Source: Kluyvera genomosp. 3 (GTDB taxonomy: Bacteria > Pseudomonadota > Gammaproteobacteria > Enterobacterales > Enterobacteriaceae). From it: DNA of 64,000 nucleotides. The position numbers and the translations under genes are program-made. The DNA is taken from assembly GCA_002211745.1 (NCBI GenBank), contig CP022114.1, positions 4,372,645-4,436,644 on the forward strand, given 5' to 3'. Shown piece after piece: positions 12,144 through 21,928 of this stretch (positions within the stretch are counted from its first letter, which is position 1; the number at the start of each line of letters is the position of its first letter). The notes below the pieces were generated by a model that saw nothing but the letters and a program-made list of their open reading frames with translations, was not told the origin of the DNA and ran no database searches.

Positions 12144-12646
12144 ATGAGTGTCATTACACCTGTCTCGGCGACGCTACGCCGCATCACCGCCGACGACAAC
12201 GCGGCGATCGCCCATGTGATTCGCCAGGTCTCCGCCGAATATGGCCTGACTGCTGATAAAGGCTACACCGTGGCCGACCCAAATCTCGACGAGTTGTTTC
12301 AGGTCTACAGCCAGCCTGGCGCGGCGTATTGGGTGGTTGAGCAGAATGGTCAGGTGGTGGGCGGCGGCGGTGTTGCGCCGTTAGGTTGTAGCGAACCGGA
12401 TATCTGCGAACTGCAAAAAATGTATTTCCTGCCGAGCGTGCGCGGTCAGGGCTGGCGAAGCGGCTGGCGCTGATGGCGCTGGATCACGCCCGTGAGCAGG
12501 GGTTTAAACAGTGCTATCTGGAAACGACCGCGTTTCTGACGGAAGCCATTCGTCTTTACGAGCGTTTGGGGTTCGCGCATATTGCGGAACCCCTCGGTTG
12601 CACCGGTCACGTCGACTGTGAAGTCCGGATGTTAAAACCCCTCTGA
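12144..12646 (+). CDS. yjgM: GNAT family N-acetyltransferase YjgM, frameshifted as given
   Basis: Probable acetyltransferase of the GNAT fold; its substrate is unknown (E. coli YjgM has been reported to act on O-acetylserine-type metabolites, which the sequence cannot show). Recognisable blocks are [20 protein letters not shown], the acceptor strand [10 protein letters not shown], and the CoA-binding stretch [16 protein letters not shown]. One G is missing from the G run near 12450, which breaks the frame at the CoA loop. Restoring it continues [10 protein letters not shown] and ends [12 protein letters not shown]. The start is at MSVITP; the upstream in-frame ATG has no family support. Confidence 0.85.
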
Positions 12647-12670
12647 GGTTATCCTGAGGGAACAACAACG

Positions 12671-13501
12671 TTATTGCATCTCAGCAGACAACATCAGGCG
12701 TATCACACCGGCCGCACGCGCGGTCGGCAGTTTAAGTACCTGAGCCCATAAATCCTGCACCATGTCACAGGTCAGCTTCTCTTTTCCCACGCCTTTATTT
12801 GGGTCAGCCATGATTTGAATATCCTGGCCATAACGCTGCACCAGCGTCGGGCTGAGGGTTTGCAGGTCCTGAAGCGCCAGCTGTTTTTCTTCTGCCGTCA
12901 CGGTATGTTTTTTCGGGCCATGAGAGGCATACAGCATGCCCATGTCGCTCGCCATACGACGATCCATGATCTTGCGAGGAATAATGCGCACCGGATTAAT
13001 CCCACCTTTTACCGCCGGGAACAGAAAACGGAAGCACTCGTCGTCCCCTACTTTCTGCACCGCGGCAATCTGCTCGAGATTAATCTTCATATAGCCAATC
13101 ACCTCGGCATCAGGTGCCTGCTGCAAACGCGCCATCTGCATCTGCAGGATCTGCGGCTGAATGGCGTCAATAATCTGCTGCTCGCTTTTTCCGGCCTCTT
13201 TCATCTGTGCCGACTGGTTGCGAATATGCTCCCACAGCGCAGGTTCCTGCTCTTTAATGACCTGATAAACAGGCATGGTCAGCATCGCATCTTCGAATTT
13301 CTGCGCTTCCGTTTTTCCATAGTCCGGGCTTTCGCGCGGAATCAGGTAATGCACGTCAAACAGATTCCAGCCGACGATCGCAACCACGAAAATCACCCCG
13401 CCCGCGATCTTGCCAATCCAGCCTTTTTTGCGAAATACTCCCACGATGATGGCGATAACCGCGCCGATATACCCTGCCAGTAATACGTGTGCCCAGTTCA
13501 T
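12671..13501 (-). CDS. uncharacterised inner-membrane protein
   Basis: A 276-residue protein I do not recognise. Two hydrophobic segments lie at the N-terminus (about 5-23, VLLAGYIGAVIAIIVGVF, and about 34-52), joined by a short basic loop with FRKKGWIGK. The rest is soluble and polar, rich in Gln, Met and Lys (LQMQMARLQQAPDAEVIG). The first segment could anchor the protein with the soluble part in the periplasm or cytosol; topology is not decided. It lies downstream of miaE on the same strand with a 144-bp gap and converges on yjgM. Intact and with the same base composition as its neighbours. Confidence 0.75.
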   Translation of the reverse strand: MNWAHVLLAGYIGAVIAIIVGVFRKKGWIGKIAGGVIFVVAIVGWNLFDVHYLIPRESPDYGKTEAQKFEDAMLTMPVYQVIKEQEPALWEHIRNQSAQMKEAGKSEQQIIDAIQPQILQMQMARLQQAPDAEVIGYMKINLEQIAAVQKVGDDECFRFLFPAVKGGINPVRIIPRKIMDRRMASDMGMLYASHGPKKHTVTAEEKQLALQDLQTLSPTLVQRYGQDIQIMADPNKGVGKEKLTCDMVQDLWAQVLKLPTARAAGVIRLMLSAEMQ

Positions 13502-13645
13502 TGAATTTCCTTACCCAAATCAATCGTTATTCCGGGATTATGCTTCCCCGTGATGAGTTTCGATTATTGCGGTAAAGATGAACGATTTCCAGCCACCAAA
13601 TTTTTCTTCTGAAGGCGAGAAAGGTGTAAGGCGCAGGCGGATAAC

Positions 13646-14404
13646 TTATACCGGCACGCCGCTATGAAAGCGGAACTCATTATCGGGAGAAGTAATAAGC
13701 CCAGCCTCCACTTCCCCAAAAAAACGCACCCGATCGCCAATGTCGTTCGCCGAAATCTGCTGTGCCAGCGCCAGATAATCCTGATAGTGCCGCGCCTCGG
13801 ATCGCAGCAGCGACAGATAAAAGGCCTGCAAATCCGCCTCCAGATAAGGCGCTAACGCGGCAAAGCGCTCGCAGGAGCGGGCTTCGATATACGCTCCGCA
13901 AATCAGCTTATCAATCAGCGTCAGCGGCTCGTGGGTTCGCACCTCTTTGAGCATGCCTTTGGCATAGCGGCTGGCGGTGATTTTGACATAGGGAATATTG
14001 CGACGCTGCATCGCCTCACGCACCTGCCAGAAGTGGTGCAGCTCCTCTTTAATCAACAGCACCATGCTGTCTATCAACTGACGTCCCCACGGGTCGTCGG
14101 TCTGCGGCATCGCGCTTTTGTTTATCTGCTTATTCAGCGCGGCGAAATCCGGCTCTTCTCCCTCACGAAAGGCAAAGGCTTCATACGGCTTAAGCCAGTC
14201 GAGCAGCGCCTGCGAACCCGCTTTGTCGGCAACATATTTACGCACCAGCAGCATTGCCGTTTGCGCCGCTTTCAGCTCACAAACTAAATGGTCAGTCAGC
14301 AACAGAGGTAGATTTTCCGGATCGCGGGCTTTATCGAGCCATGCCTGAGGCGTTTTACAGTGCAGAAAGTTGAGAACCGGGGAGAGTATTTGCGGGTAAT
14401 CCAT
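13646..14404 (-). CDS. miaE: tRNA-(ms2io6A)-hydroxylase MiaE
   Basis: Non-heme di-iron monooxygenase that hydroxylates the isopentenyl group of ms2i6A at position 37 of tRNAs, giving ms2io6A; it needs oxygen. Known from Salmonella and absent from E. coli K-12. The intact 252-residue protein carries the ferritin-like iron ligands: ELKAAQTAML (helix 1), KEELHHFWQV with ExxH, IEARSCERF, and SEARHYQDY with ExxH. It is 51 bp downstream of rraB on the same strand, probably in one transcript. Its presence argues against E. coli as the host. Confidence 0.92.
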   Translation of the reverse strand: MDYPQILSPVLNFLHCKTPQAWLDKARDPENLPLLLTDHLVCELKAAQTAMLLVRKYVADKAGSQALLDWLKPYEAFAFREGEEPDFAALNKQINKSAMPQTDDPWGRQLIDSMVLLIKEELHHFWQVREAMQRRNIPYVKITASRYAKGMLKEVRTHEPLTLIDKLICGAYIEARSCERFAALAPYLEADLQAFYLSLLRSEARHYQDYLALAQQISANDIGDRVRFFGEVEAGLITSPDNEFRFHSGVPV

Positions 14405-14455
14405 ACCGAAATCCTTGCCTACGGCAGCGGGCGCTGCCGTAGGTGATAAGATGAC

Positions 14456-14875
14456 TTAGTGACGTACGCCGTCGTCTTCTTCGTCGACGTAATCTTCGTC
14501 GTCATCGCCTTCTTCGCCGTTCGGGTCTTCGTAGTAGGTGCCCCAACCGTCGTATTCCACTTCAAATTTCTCGGCCAGGTTCATCAGTTGCTCAACCTGT
14601 GCGTCAATCAGCTCGGCATTCAGCGCGCATTCACTGAGGATGTCGCAGCAGATCACGGTGTCGCCTTCTTCCACTTCCAGCTCTTCCGGCTCAGTCACTT
14701 CATAGCCCAGCTTGAACGCTTCGACTGCCGCTTTTTCCAGGCTTTCGAAATCGTCGGCGGAAAGGTGGTGCTCAATGGTGTACAGCGCGTCAGGATCGCT
14801 GCCGTCTTCCAGCAGTTCTTCAATAATCAGACGTGTTTCTTCACGCTGCTCTTCCAGGTGTTCCGGGTTTGCCAT
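14456..14875 (-). CDS. rraB: ribonuclease E inhibitor RraB
   Basis: Small acidic cytosolic protein that binds RNase E and changes the composition of the degradosome. 139 residues, opening [20 protein letters not shown] and ending in a highly acidic tail with EEGDDDEDY. Highly similar in outline to E. coli RraB (YjgD). Divergent from argI, with miaE downstream. Intact. Confidence 0.95.
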   Translation of the reverse strand: MANPEHLEEQREETRLIIEELLEDGSDPDALYTIEHHLSADDFESLEKAAVEAFKLGYEVTEPEELEVEEGDTVICCDILSECALNAELIDAQVEQLMNLAEKFEVEYDGWGTYYEDPNGEEGDDDEDYVDEEDDGVRH

Positions 14876-14969
14876 GGCTCTTTCCTCATAATGTGGCTGA
14901 TACTCTTATTGTCACATACCGTTGCCATTGCCTCCACCTTTCCGATAAAGATTTGTTATTGGGGTTGCA

Positions 14970-15008
14970 AATGAATATTCATACATATAAAGTGAATTTT
15001 AATTCAAT
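14970..15008 (+). promoter_or_regulatory. pair of ARG boxes (ArgR operator) in front of argI
   Basis: AATGAATATTCATACATA at 14970-14987 and AGTGAATTTTAATTCAAT at 14991-15008 are two 18-bp ArgR half-operators separated by 3 bp, the standard arrangement. They end 27 bp before the argI start. Repression of argI by ArgR with arginine is the established role. Confidence 0.88.
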
Positions 15009-15035
15009 AAGTGGCTTGAGCCAGGTGAGGGAAAA

Positions 15036-16040
15036 ATGTCTACTCTGTATAAAAAGAACTTCTTAAAATTACTCGATTTTACCCCTGCAGAAATCACCAC
15101 GCTGCTGCAACTCGCGGCAAAACTAAAAGCGGATAAAAAAAGCGGCACGGAGTCGCCGAACCTGACCGGTAAAAACATCGCGCTCATCTTCGAAAAAGAC
15201 TCGACCCGCACCCGATGCTCTTTCGAAGTTGCCGCTTACGATCAGGGCGCTCGCGTCACTTACCTTGGTTCCAGCGGCAGCCAGATTGGCCATAAAGAGT
15301 CGATTAAAGATACCGCGCGCGTGTTGGGCCGCATGTATGACGGCATTCAGTATCGCGGCTACGGCCAGGAAGTGGTCGAAACGCTGGCCGAGTACTCCGG
15401 CGTGCCGGTGTGGAACGGCTTGACCGACGAATTCCATCCGACACAACTGCTGGCTGACCTGCTGACCATGCAGGAACATCTGCCGGGCAAAGCCTTCAAC
15501 GAAATGACGTTGGTCTATGCCGGAGACGCGCGCAACAACATGGGTAACTCCATGCTGGAAGCCGCAGCGTTAACCGGACTGGATCTGCGCCTTGTGGCGC
15601 CAAAAGCGTGCTGGCCGGAAGAGAGCCTGGTGGCCGAGTGTAAAGCGCTGGCGCAGAAAAACGGCGGCAACGTGACGCTGACGGAAGATATCGCCGCAGG
15701 CGTAAAAGGGGCCGATTTTATCTATACCGACGTGTGGGTCTCGATGGGCGAAGCCAAAGAGAAGTGGGCGGAACGTATTGCGCTGCTGCGCGACTATCAG
15801 GTGAATAGCGCCATGATGAAGCTGACCGGCAACCCGCAGGTCAAATTCCTGCACTGCTTGCCTGCATTCCATGATGACCAGACGACGTTGGGTAAGAAAA
15901 TGGCCGCTGAGTACGGTATGCACGGTGGGATGGAAGTGACCGACGAGGTCTTTGAATCACCAGCCAGCATCGTGTTTGATCAAGCTGAAAACCGCATGCA
16001 TACCATCAAAGCCGTGATGGTGGCGACGCTGAGCCAATAA
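15036..16040 (+). CDS. argI: ornithine carbamoyltransferase ArgI
   Basis: Makes citrulline from ornithine and carbamoyl phosphate in arginine biosynthesis; a cytosolic trimer. Intact, 334 residues. The carbamoyl-phosphate motif STRTR lies at 56-60, the HCLPAFHD motif starts at about 273, and the ornithine-site region VSMGE is present. The start [19 protein letters not shown] follows GTGAGG. Two ARG boxes lie directly upstream. A terminator separates it from the convergent yjgK. Confidence 0.96.
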   Translation: MSTLYKKNFLKLLDFTPAEITTLLQLAAKLKADKKSGTESPNLTGKNIALIFEKDSTRTRCSFEVAAYDQGARVTYLGSSGSQIGHKESIKDTARVLGRMYDGIQYRGYGQEVVETLAEYSGVPVWNGLTDEFHPTQLLADLLTMQEHLPGKAFNEMTLVYAGDARNNMGNSMLEAAALTGLDLRLVAPKACWPEESLVAECKALAQKNGGNVTLTEDIAAGVKGADFIYTDVWVSMGEAKEKWAERIALLRDYQVNSAMMKLTGNPQVKFLHCLPAFHDDQTTLGKKMAAEYGMHGGMEVTDEVFESPASIVFDQAENRMHTIKAVMVATLSQ

Positions 16041-16046
16041 GCGGGC

Positions 16047-16074
16047 TACGCCCTGGCCTGACGGTCAGGGCGTA
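16047..16074. terminator. terminator between convergent argI and yjgK
   Basis: TACGCCCTG at 16047-16055 pairs with CAGGGCGTA at 16066-16074 around a 10-nt loop. No long T run follows on the plus strand, so efficiency is uncertain. Confidence 0.55.
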
Positions 16075-16079
16075 ACTTC

Positions 16080-16565
<486 letters not shown>

Positions 16566-16743
16566 TTAGTTGTTATACGTAAATTCGCGATACCATACCA
16601 GCACTTTTTACCCTGTTATTGCGGTCCTGCCGGTTTAGCGCACAGTTTGCGCCTGGCGAGTGGCGCTAAGAATTTAAATGCATAAAAAGCGAATACTCAT
16701 TCTATGAGAATCGTTTTCGTTGATTAAAATGTGAATTCAGCGC

Positions 16744-16771
16744 TTGATCCCTTACCAAAGCTGCGTATAAT
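16744..16771 (+). promoter_or_regulatory. sigma-70 promoter of pyrLBI
   Basis: TTGATC at 16744-16749 and a perfect TATAAT at 16766-16771 with a 16-bp spacer, 25 bp before the pyrL start. This matches the position of the UTP-sensitive pyrBI promoter in E. coli. Confidence 0.7.
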
Positions 16772-16796
16772 GCCAGCCGTTTTGCCGGGAGGAATT

Positions 16797-16943
16797 ATGG
16801 TTCAGTGTGTACGACATCGCGTCTTACCGCGTCTGAAAAAAGACGCTGGCCTGCCGTTTTTCCTTTCCGTTGCATCCGTATTCGTAAAGCCCTTATTTAA
16901 GGGCTTTTTTTTTGCGCCGTCGTCAGGAGATAAACATGGCTAA
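16797..16943 (+). CDS. pyrL: pyrBI leader peptide PyrL
   Basis: Leader peptide for UTP-sensitive attenuation of pyr[22 protein letters not shown] is nearly the E. coli PyrL N-terminus and is preceded by GGGAGG. The peptide is 48 residues, longer than the 44 of E. coli, because it reads through the attenuator and stops 8 nt inside pyrB. Translation close behind RNA polymerase would disrupt the hairpin at 16886 when UTP is scarce. Confidence 0.9.
   Translation: MVQCVRHRVLPRLKKDAGLPFFLSVASVFVKPLFKGFFFAPSSGDKHG
16886..16913 (+). terminator. pyrBI attenuator
   Basis: AAAGCCCTTA and TAAGGGCTTT form a hairpin followed by a run of nine T within the pyrL reading frame and just before pyrB. This is the classical pyrimidine attenuator. 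Confidence 0.92.
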
Positions 16944-17870
16944 TCCGCTGTATCAAAAACACATCATTTCCATAAACGATCTCAGCCGCGAAGACCTTGA
17001 GCTGGTTTTGGCGACCGCCGCTAAACTGAAAGCCAATCCGCAGCCGGAGCTGCTGAAGCACAAGGTCATTGCCAGCTGTTTCTTCGAAGCCTCGACGCGT
17101 ACCCGCCTCTCGTTTGAAACCTCCATGCATCGCCTGGGCGCCAGCGTGGTGGGTTTTTCCGACAGCGCCAACACCTCGCTCGGTAAAAAAGGCGAAACCC
17201 TGGCTGACACCATCTCCGTCATCAGCACCTACGTCGACGCCATCGTGATGCGTCACCCGCAGGAAGGCGCAGCGCGTCTGGCGACCGAATTCTCCGGCGG
17301 TATTCCGGTACTCAACGCCGGTGACGGCGCAAACCAGCACCCGACGCAAACGCTACTGGATCTGTTCACCATTCAGGAAACCCAGGGCCGTCTCGAAAAT
17401 CTCAACATCGCGATGGTTGGTGACCTGAAGTATGGCCGTACCGTGCACTCGCTGACCCAGGCGCTGGCGAAATTTAACGGTAACCGCTTCTACTTCATCG
17501 CCCCGGACGCACTGGCGATGCCGCAGTACATCCTCGATATGCTCGACGAGAAAGGTATCGCCTGGAGCCTGCATAGCGCCATTGAAGAGGTGATGGCCGA
17601 GGTCGACATTCTCTACATGACCCGCGTGCAGAAAGAGCGTCTCGACCCGTCCGAATACGCCAACGTGAAAGCGCAGTTTGTCCTGCGCGCCGCAGACCTG
17701 GTCGGCGCACGCGACAATATGAAAGTGCTGCACCCGCTGCCGCGCATTGACGAGATCACTACCGATGTCGATAAGACGCCGCACGCCTGGTACTTCCAGC
17801 AGGCCGGCAACGGCATCTTCGCCGCCAGGCGTTACTGGCACTGGTACTGAATAGCGAACTGGCTCTGTAA
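16936..17870 (+). CDS. pyrB: aspartate carbamoyltransferase catalytic subunit PyrB, frameshifted near the 3' end as given
   Basis: Catalytic chain of ATCase, the first committed step of pyrimidine synthesis. It has [11 protein letters not shown] (carbamoyl-phosphate site, STRTR at 53-57), the 80s-loop region [12 protein letters not shown] and HPLPRIDEI. One C is missing from CCC near 17822. Restoring it gives [19 protein letters not shown] and a TAA at 17868-17870, a 311-residue protein as in E. coli. Without it the protein ends early at 17850. pyrI follows 12 nt downstream. Confidence 0.93.
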
Positions 17871-17882
17871 GAGGGAATGACG

Positions 17883-18344
17883 ATGACACACGACAACAAA
17901 TTGCAGGTAGAAGCCATCAAACGTGGCACCGTGATCGACCACATCCCGGCACAGGTCGGTTTTAAACTGCTGACGCTGTTCAAGCTGACCGAAACTGACC
18001 AGCGCATCACCATCGGTCTGAACCTGCCGTCCGGTGAAATGGGCCGCAAAGATCTGATTAAAATTGAGAATACCTTCCTCACTGATGAGCAGGTTAACCA
18101 ACTGTCGCTGTACGCCCCACAGGCTACCGTGAACCGTATCGACAACTATGAAGTGGTGGGCAAATCGCGTCCGAGCCTGCCGGATCGTATTGAGAGCGTG
18201 CTGGTGTGCCCAAACAGCAACTGCATCAGCCACGCTGAGCCGGTTTCCTCCAGCTTTGCAGTGAAAAAACGCGCCGATGACGTTGCACTCAAATGCAAAT
18301 ACTGTGAAAAAGAGTTTTCCCATTATGTGGTGCTGGCCAACTAA
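17883..18344 (+). CDS. pyrI: aspartate carbamoyltransferase regulatory subunit PyrI
   Basis: Zinc-containing regulatory chain of ATCase that binds CTP and ATP. 153 residues opening [20 protein letters not shown]. The allosteric domain is N-terminal and the zinc domain carries CPNSNC (near 109-114) and CKYC near 138-141. The start is at the second of two close ATGs (17877 and 17883), the one that matches E. coli PyrI. It forms the pyrLBI operon with pyrB. Confidence 0.95.
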   Translation: MTHDNKLQVEAIKRGTVIDHIPAQVGFKLLTLFKLTETDQRITIGLNLPSGEMGRKDLIKIENTFLTDEQVNQLSLYAPQATVNRIDNYEVVGKSRPSLPDRIESVLVCPNSNCISHAEPVSSSFAVKKRADDVALKCKYCEKEFSHYVVLAN

Positions 18345-18350
18345 TTGCGG

Positions 18351-18379
18351 TTGGTATTGGAATTAGGCGTCCCTATAAT
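18351..18379 (+). promoter_or_regulatory. sigma-70 promoter of ridA
   Basis: TTGGTA at 18351-18356 and a perfect TATAAT at 18374-18379 with a 17-bp spacer, in the 73-bp gap between pyrI and ridA. Confidence 0.65.
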
Positions 18380-18417
18380 GGCTACGACCTAATTACTGCA
18401 GTTCATCTGGAGATATC

Positions 18418-18804
18418 ATGAGCAAAACTATTGCGACGGAAAATGCACCAGCAGCTATCGGCCCATACGTTCAGGGCGTTGACCTGGGCAGCATGATCAT
18501 CACTTCCGGTCAGATCCCGGTTGACCCGAAAACCGGCAGTGTGCCGGAAGACGTGTCCGCACAGGCGCGTCAGTCGCTGGAAAACGTCAAAGCGATCGTC
18601 GAGGCCGCGGGCCTGAAAGTGGGCGATATCGTAAAAACGACCGTTTTCGTAAAAGACCTCAACGATTTCGCGACCATTAACGCCACTTACGAAGCGTTCT
18701 TCACCGAGCACAATGCCACCTTCCCGGCGCGTTCCTGCGTTGAAGTGGCGCGTCTGCCGAAAGACGTGAAGATTGAAATCGAAGCGATTGCCGTACGTCG
18801 CTAA
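18418..18804 (+). CDS. ridA: 2-iminobutanoate/2-iminopropanoate deaminase RidA
   Basis: Hydrolyses reactive enamine/imine intermediates released by PLP enzymes such as threonine dehydratase, protecting other PLP enzymes. Intact, 128 residues, opening MSKTIATENAPAAIGPYVQG with the family pattern GPYVQ. The active-site arginine lies in FPARSCVEVARLPKD. It has its own promoter after pyrI and a strong terminator. Confidence 0.96.
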   Translation: MSKTIATENAPAAIGPYVQGVDLGSMIITSGQIPVDPKTGSVPEDVSAQARQSLENVKAIVEAAGLKVGDIVKTTVFVKDLNDFATINATYEAFFTEHNATFPARSCVEVARLPKDVKIEIEAIAVRR

Positions 18805-18822
18805 TTTCGATGCAGTATGAAG

Positions 18823-18848
18823 AAAGGCAGCCATTGGCTGCCTTTTTT
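18823..18848 (+). terminator. terminator after ridA
   Basis: AAAGGCAGCC and GGCTGCCTTT form a near-perfect hairpin with a 3-nt loop followed by TTTTTT. It may also serve mgtA from the opposite strand, because both flanks are A/T rich. Confidence 0.88.
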
Positions 18849-18864
18849 GATGTTATACGCGGGA

Positions 18865-21571
18865 TTACTGCCAGCCATAGCGGCGGCTGAAGAACCCTTT
18901 CACCATCTGCGTCAGCGTCATGTAACCCACCAGAATCGCCACCAGCCACGGGAAGTAGCTCAGCGGTAATGCTTCTAATTGCAGATAGCTTGCCAGCGGT
19001 GAGAACGGCAGCGCGATACCGACCGCCATCACCAGCAGCGTCATCGCGAACAGCGGCCAGGCGGCGCGGCTTTGCACGAATGGAATGCGGCGGGTACGAA
19101 TCATATGCACAATCAGCGTCTGCGACAGCAGCCCTTCAATAAACCAGCCGGACTGGAACAGCGTCTGCATTTCTGGCGTATTTGCTTTAAATACCCACCA
19201 CATCAGGCAGAAGGTCAGAATATCGAAGATAGAGCTGATCGGCCCGAAGAACACCATAAAACGTCCCAGATCCGCCGGATTCCAGCGCTGCGGTTTACGA
19301 ATCTGCTCATCGTCAACGTTATCAAACGGCAGCGCCACCTGGGATACATCGTACAGCAGGTTCTGAATCAGCAAGTGTAACGGCAGCATCGGCAGGAACG
19401 GCAGGAAGGCGCTGGCCACCAGCACGCTGAAGACGTTACCGAAGTTAGAGCTGGCGGTCATCTTGATGTATTTGAGCATGTTCGAGAAGGTACGACGCCC
19501 TTCGATCACGCCCTCTTCCAGCACCATCAGGCTCTTTTCCAGCAGAATAATATCGGCCGCTTCACGAGCGATATCCACCGCGCCATCCACGGAAATACCG
19601 ATGTCCGCCGCGCGCAGCGCCGGGGCATCGTTGATGCCGTCACCCATAAAGCCCACCACGTGCCCTTCGCGTTTCAGCAAGGTCACAATGCGTTCTTTGT
19701 GCATCGGCGTCAGACGGGCAAACAGCGTGGTGCGTGCCGCAAGCTGCGCCAGTTCGTCATCGCTGAGGTGCTCAATATCGCTGCCGATAATCACTTCGCC
19801 CGCGTCCAACCCAACTTCGTGGCACACTTTTGCCGCCACCAGCTCGCTGTCGCCGGTGAGAATTTTTACCGTAATGCCGCTGGCCTTCAGCGCTTTCAGC
19901 GCCGGCGCGGTGGTCTCTTTCGGCGGATCGAGGAAGGCGATGTAACCTTCGAGGATCAGGTCAGACTCATCAATGCGCTGGTAGTCGCCTTCACGGGACG
20001 GCAGGTATTTGCTCGCCACGGCGACCACACGCAGCCCTGACGGTTCAGGGTGTCGGTCACGCGCTTAATGCGGCGCAGCATGGTCTCATCCAGCGGCACG
20101 ATTTCGCCGTTGTGATACACCTGGGTACAAACGTTGAGAATCTCCTGCAACGCGCCTTTGCAAATCAGCTTGTGCACGTCCGGCTTTTCACTCACCACCA
20201 CCGACATGCGACGGCGTTCGAAATCAAACGGGATCTCATCGATTTTCTGCCAGTCGGTCGAGAGCTGGCGCGCTACCGCCTCATCGACGCCTTCGAGCAC
20301 CGCGGTATCCAGCAGATTCTTCAGCCCGGTCTGGTAATGGCTGTTCAGCCACGCGGTTTGCAGCACGCGTTCGCTGACCTTGCCAGAGACATCGGTATGG
20401 TTCTCCAGCACGATTTTATCCTGCGTCAGAGTGCCCGTTTTATCCGTGCAGAGAATGTCCATCGCGCCAAAGTTCTGAATGGCGTCGAGGTGCTTGACGA
20501 TAACCTTCTGTTTTGACAGCTTCACCGCGCCACGCGCCAGCGTCGAGGTGACGATCATCGGCAGCATTTCTGGCGTCAGGCCAACGGCTACGGAGAGGGC
20601 AAACAGCGCCGCTTCCCACCAGTCGCCTTTGGTGTAGCCGTTAATCACCAGCACAATCGGCGCCATCACCAGCATAAAGCGGATCAGCAACATGCTGACG
20701 CGGCTGATGCCCTTCTGGAAGGCGTTCGGCTCGCTCTCCTGCTCGCTCACTCGCCCGGCCAGTTGCCCGAACCAGGTATTGGCGCCAGTGGCAATCACCA
20801 TCGCCTGCGCGGTGCCGCTGACCACGTTGGTGCCCATAAAGCACAGGGTGTCGCACTCAAGCGGGTTGGTTTGCTGCGGCTCGCGGTCTGCGCCACTTTC
20901 TCAACCGGCAAGGATTCTCCGGTCAGCGATGCCTGGGCCACAAACAGGTCACGCGCCTGAATCACGCGCAGATCCGCCGGGATCATATCCCCGGCGGCAA
21001 GCTTGATAATATCGCCCGGCACCAGTTGGTCGATAGGCAGTTCCACCCAGTTGCTCTCGCCCTTGTCATTGATGACGCGCAGCACCGTCGCGGTGTTGCT
21101 CACCATCGCTTTCAGGGTATCCGCCGCTTTGGTCGAACGGGCTTCCTGGACAAAGTTCAGCAGCGTAGAAATACCCACCATCAGCACAATCACTACCGCG
21201 GCGAACAGGTCTTCCGTGGCGTAGGAGACGGCGGCCAGCACGGTCAGCAGAATGTTGAACGGGTTACGGTAGCAGAGCCACAGATGCACCCACCACGGCT
21301 GCGGCTGCTGAGCCGGCAGCTGGTTTTCACCGTGAGTGGCGCGTGCCTGCTCGACTTCAGCCGCGTTCAGCCCTTCCGGGTGCGTGTTAAAGGTGTGCCA
21401 CAGTTCCTGTTCATTGAGCCGGGCCATTTTCAGGCAGTGCTCGCTGAGCGTGGATGGAATCGGCGTATGGGCGACGCTTTGCTGAGTCGGCATCGGATCG
21501 CGCTGTACCAGACGGCGCGGAAGGTGGCGGCCAAGCTGTGCAAACAGCTGCCGGGTTAAATTTTTCAGCAT
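18865..21571 (-). CDS. mgtA: magnesium-importing P-type ATPase MgtA, frameshifted as given
   Basis: P3B-type ATPase that imports Mg2+ across the inner membrane. The start MLKNLTRQLFAQLGRHLPRR matches MgtA. Visible landmarks are the actuator loop VPGDIIKLAAGDMIPADLR with LTGES, the phosphorylation motif CTDKTGTLT, the hinge MGDGINDAPAL and ten membrane segments. Frame breaks near 20870 (one C) and 20045 (one G) are repaired to 902 residues, close to the 898 of E. coli. The long 5' leader with mgtL suggests Mg2+- and proline-responsive control as in Salmonella. Confidence 0.93.
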
Positions 21572-21850
21572 ACAAAATCCCCTGCAGTCGCCGGACGCGA
21601 CCGCAGTCAGGCCTACGGGCACAGCTAATCTGTACCGCACAGGCACTCAATTTTTATCTTGCAGGGACATGATTAAGGAATGTCACTGCCTCACATCATC
21701 GGCAAGGCAGCGCAAAACTGACTTACCGGAACGTTACTCTCCAGCGCGAGAGAGGTGTGGGATCGGGATCCATAAAGCCTCCGGTAAGGTTGATAGTAGA
21801 AAACGCCGCGCATTATACGCAGAAAATCATAAGTTTTGTGGCTATTAGGG
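21572..21850 (-). promoter_or_regulatory. mgtA 5' leader (Mg2+-sensing leader region)
   Basis: About 275 nt separate the mgtA start from a TTATTATAT -10-like element at 21852-21860, close to the 264-nt leader known in Salmonella and E. coli. The mgtL leader peptide lies 70-80 nt into it. Switching between elongation and Rho-dependent termination is known for the family and inferred here. I did not find a convincing PhoP direct repeat by eye. Confidence 0.65.
21723..21773 (-). CDS. mgtL: mgtA leader peptide MgtL
   Basis: A 16-codon frame reading MDPDPTPLSRWRVTFR, with prolines at positions 3, 5 and 7. It matches the proline-rich MgtL leader peptides that sense proline and Mg2+ through ribosome stalling. 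It sits about 150 nt upstream of the mgtA start inside the leader RNA. The Salmonella/E. coli peptide is 17 residues, so the length fits. Confidence 0.88.
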   Translation of the reverse strand: MDPDPTPLSRWRVTFR

Positions 21851-21928
21851 CGATATAATAACGGCAGGTAATTCAACGGCACGTCAACCATCGGGTCTGA
21901 CGGTAAAATATTCACGTGGGGCAACTAT

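Noticed and set aside
16704-16722. Fur-box-like ATGAGAATCGTTTTC upstream of pyrL
   Set aside because: About 12 of 19 positions match the Fur consensus, but neither pyrL nor yjgK is a known iron target and no second Fur hexamer array is present.
21830-21928. Search for a PhoP box in front of mgtA
   Set aside because: A direct repeat TGCCGTT occurs, but with 15-bp rather than 11-bp spacing and no GTTTA core, so it was not called.
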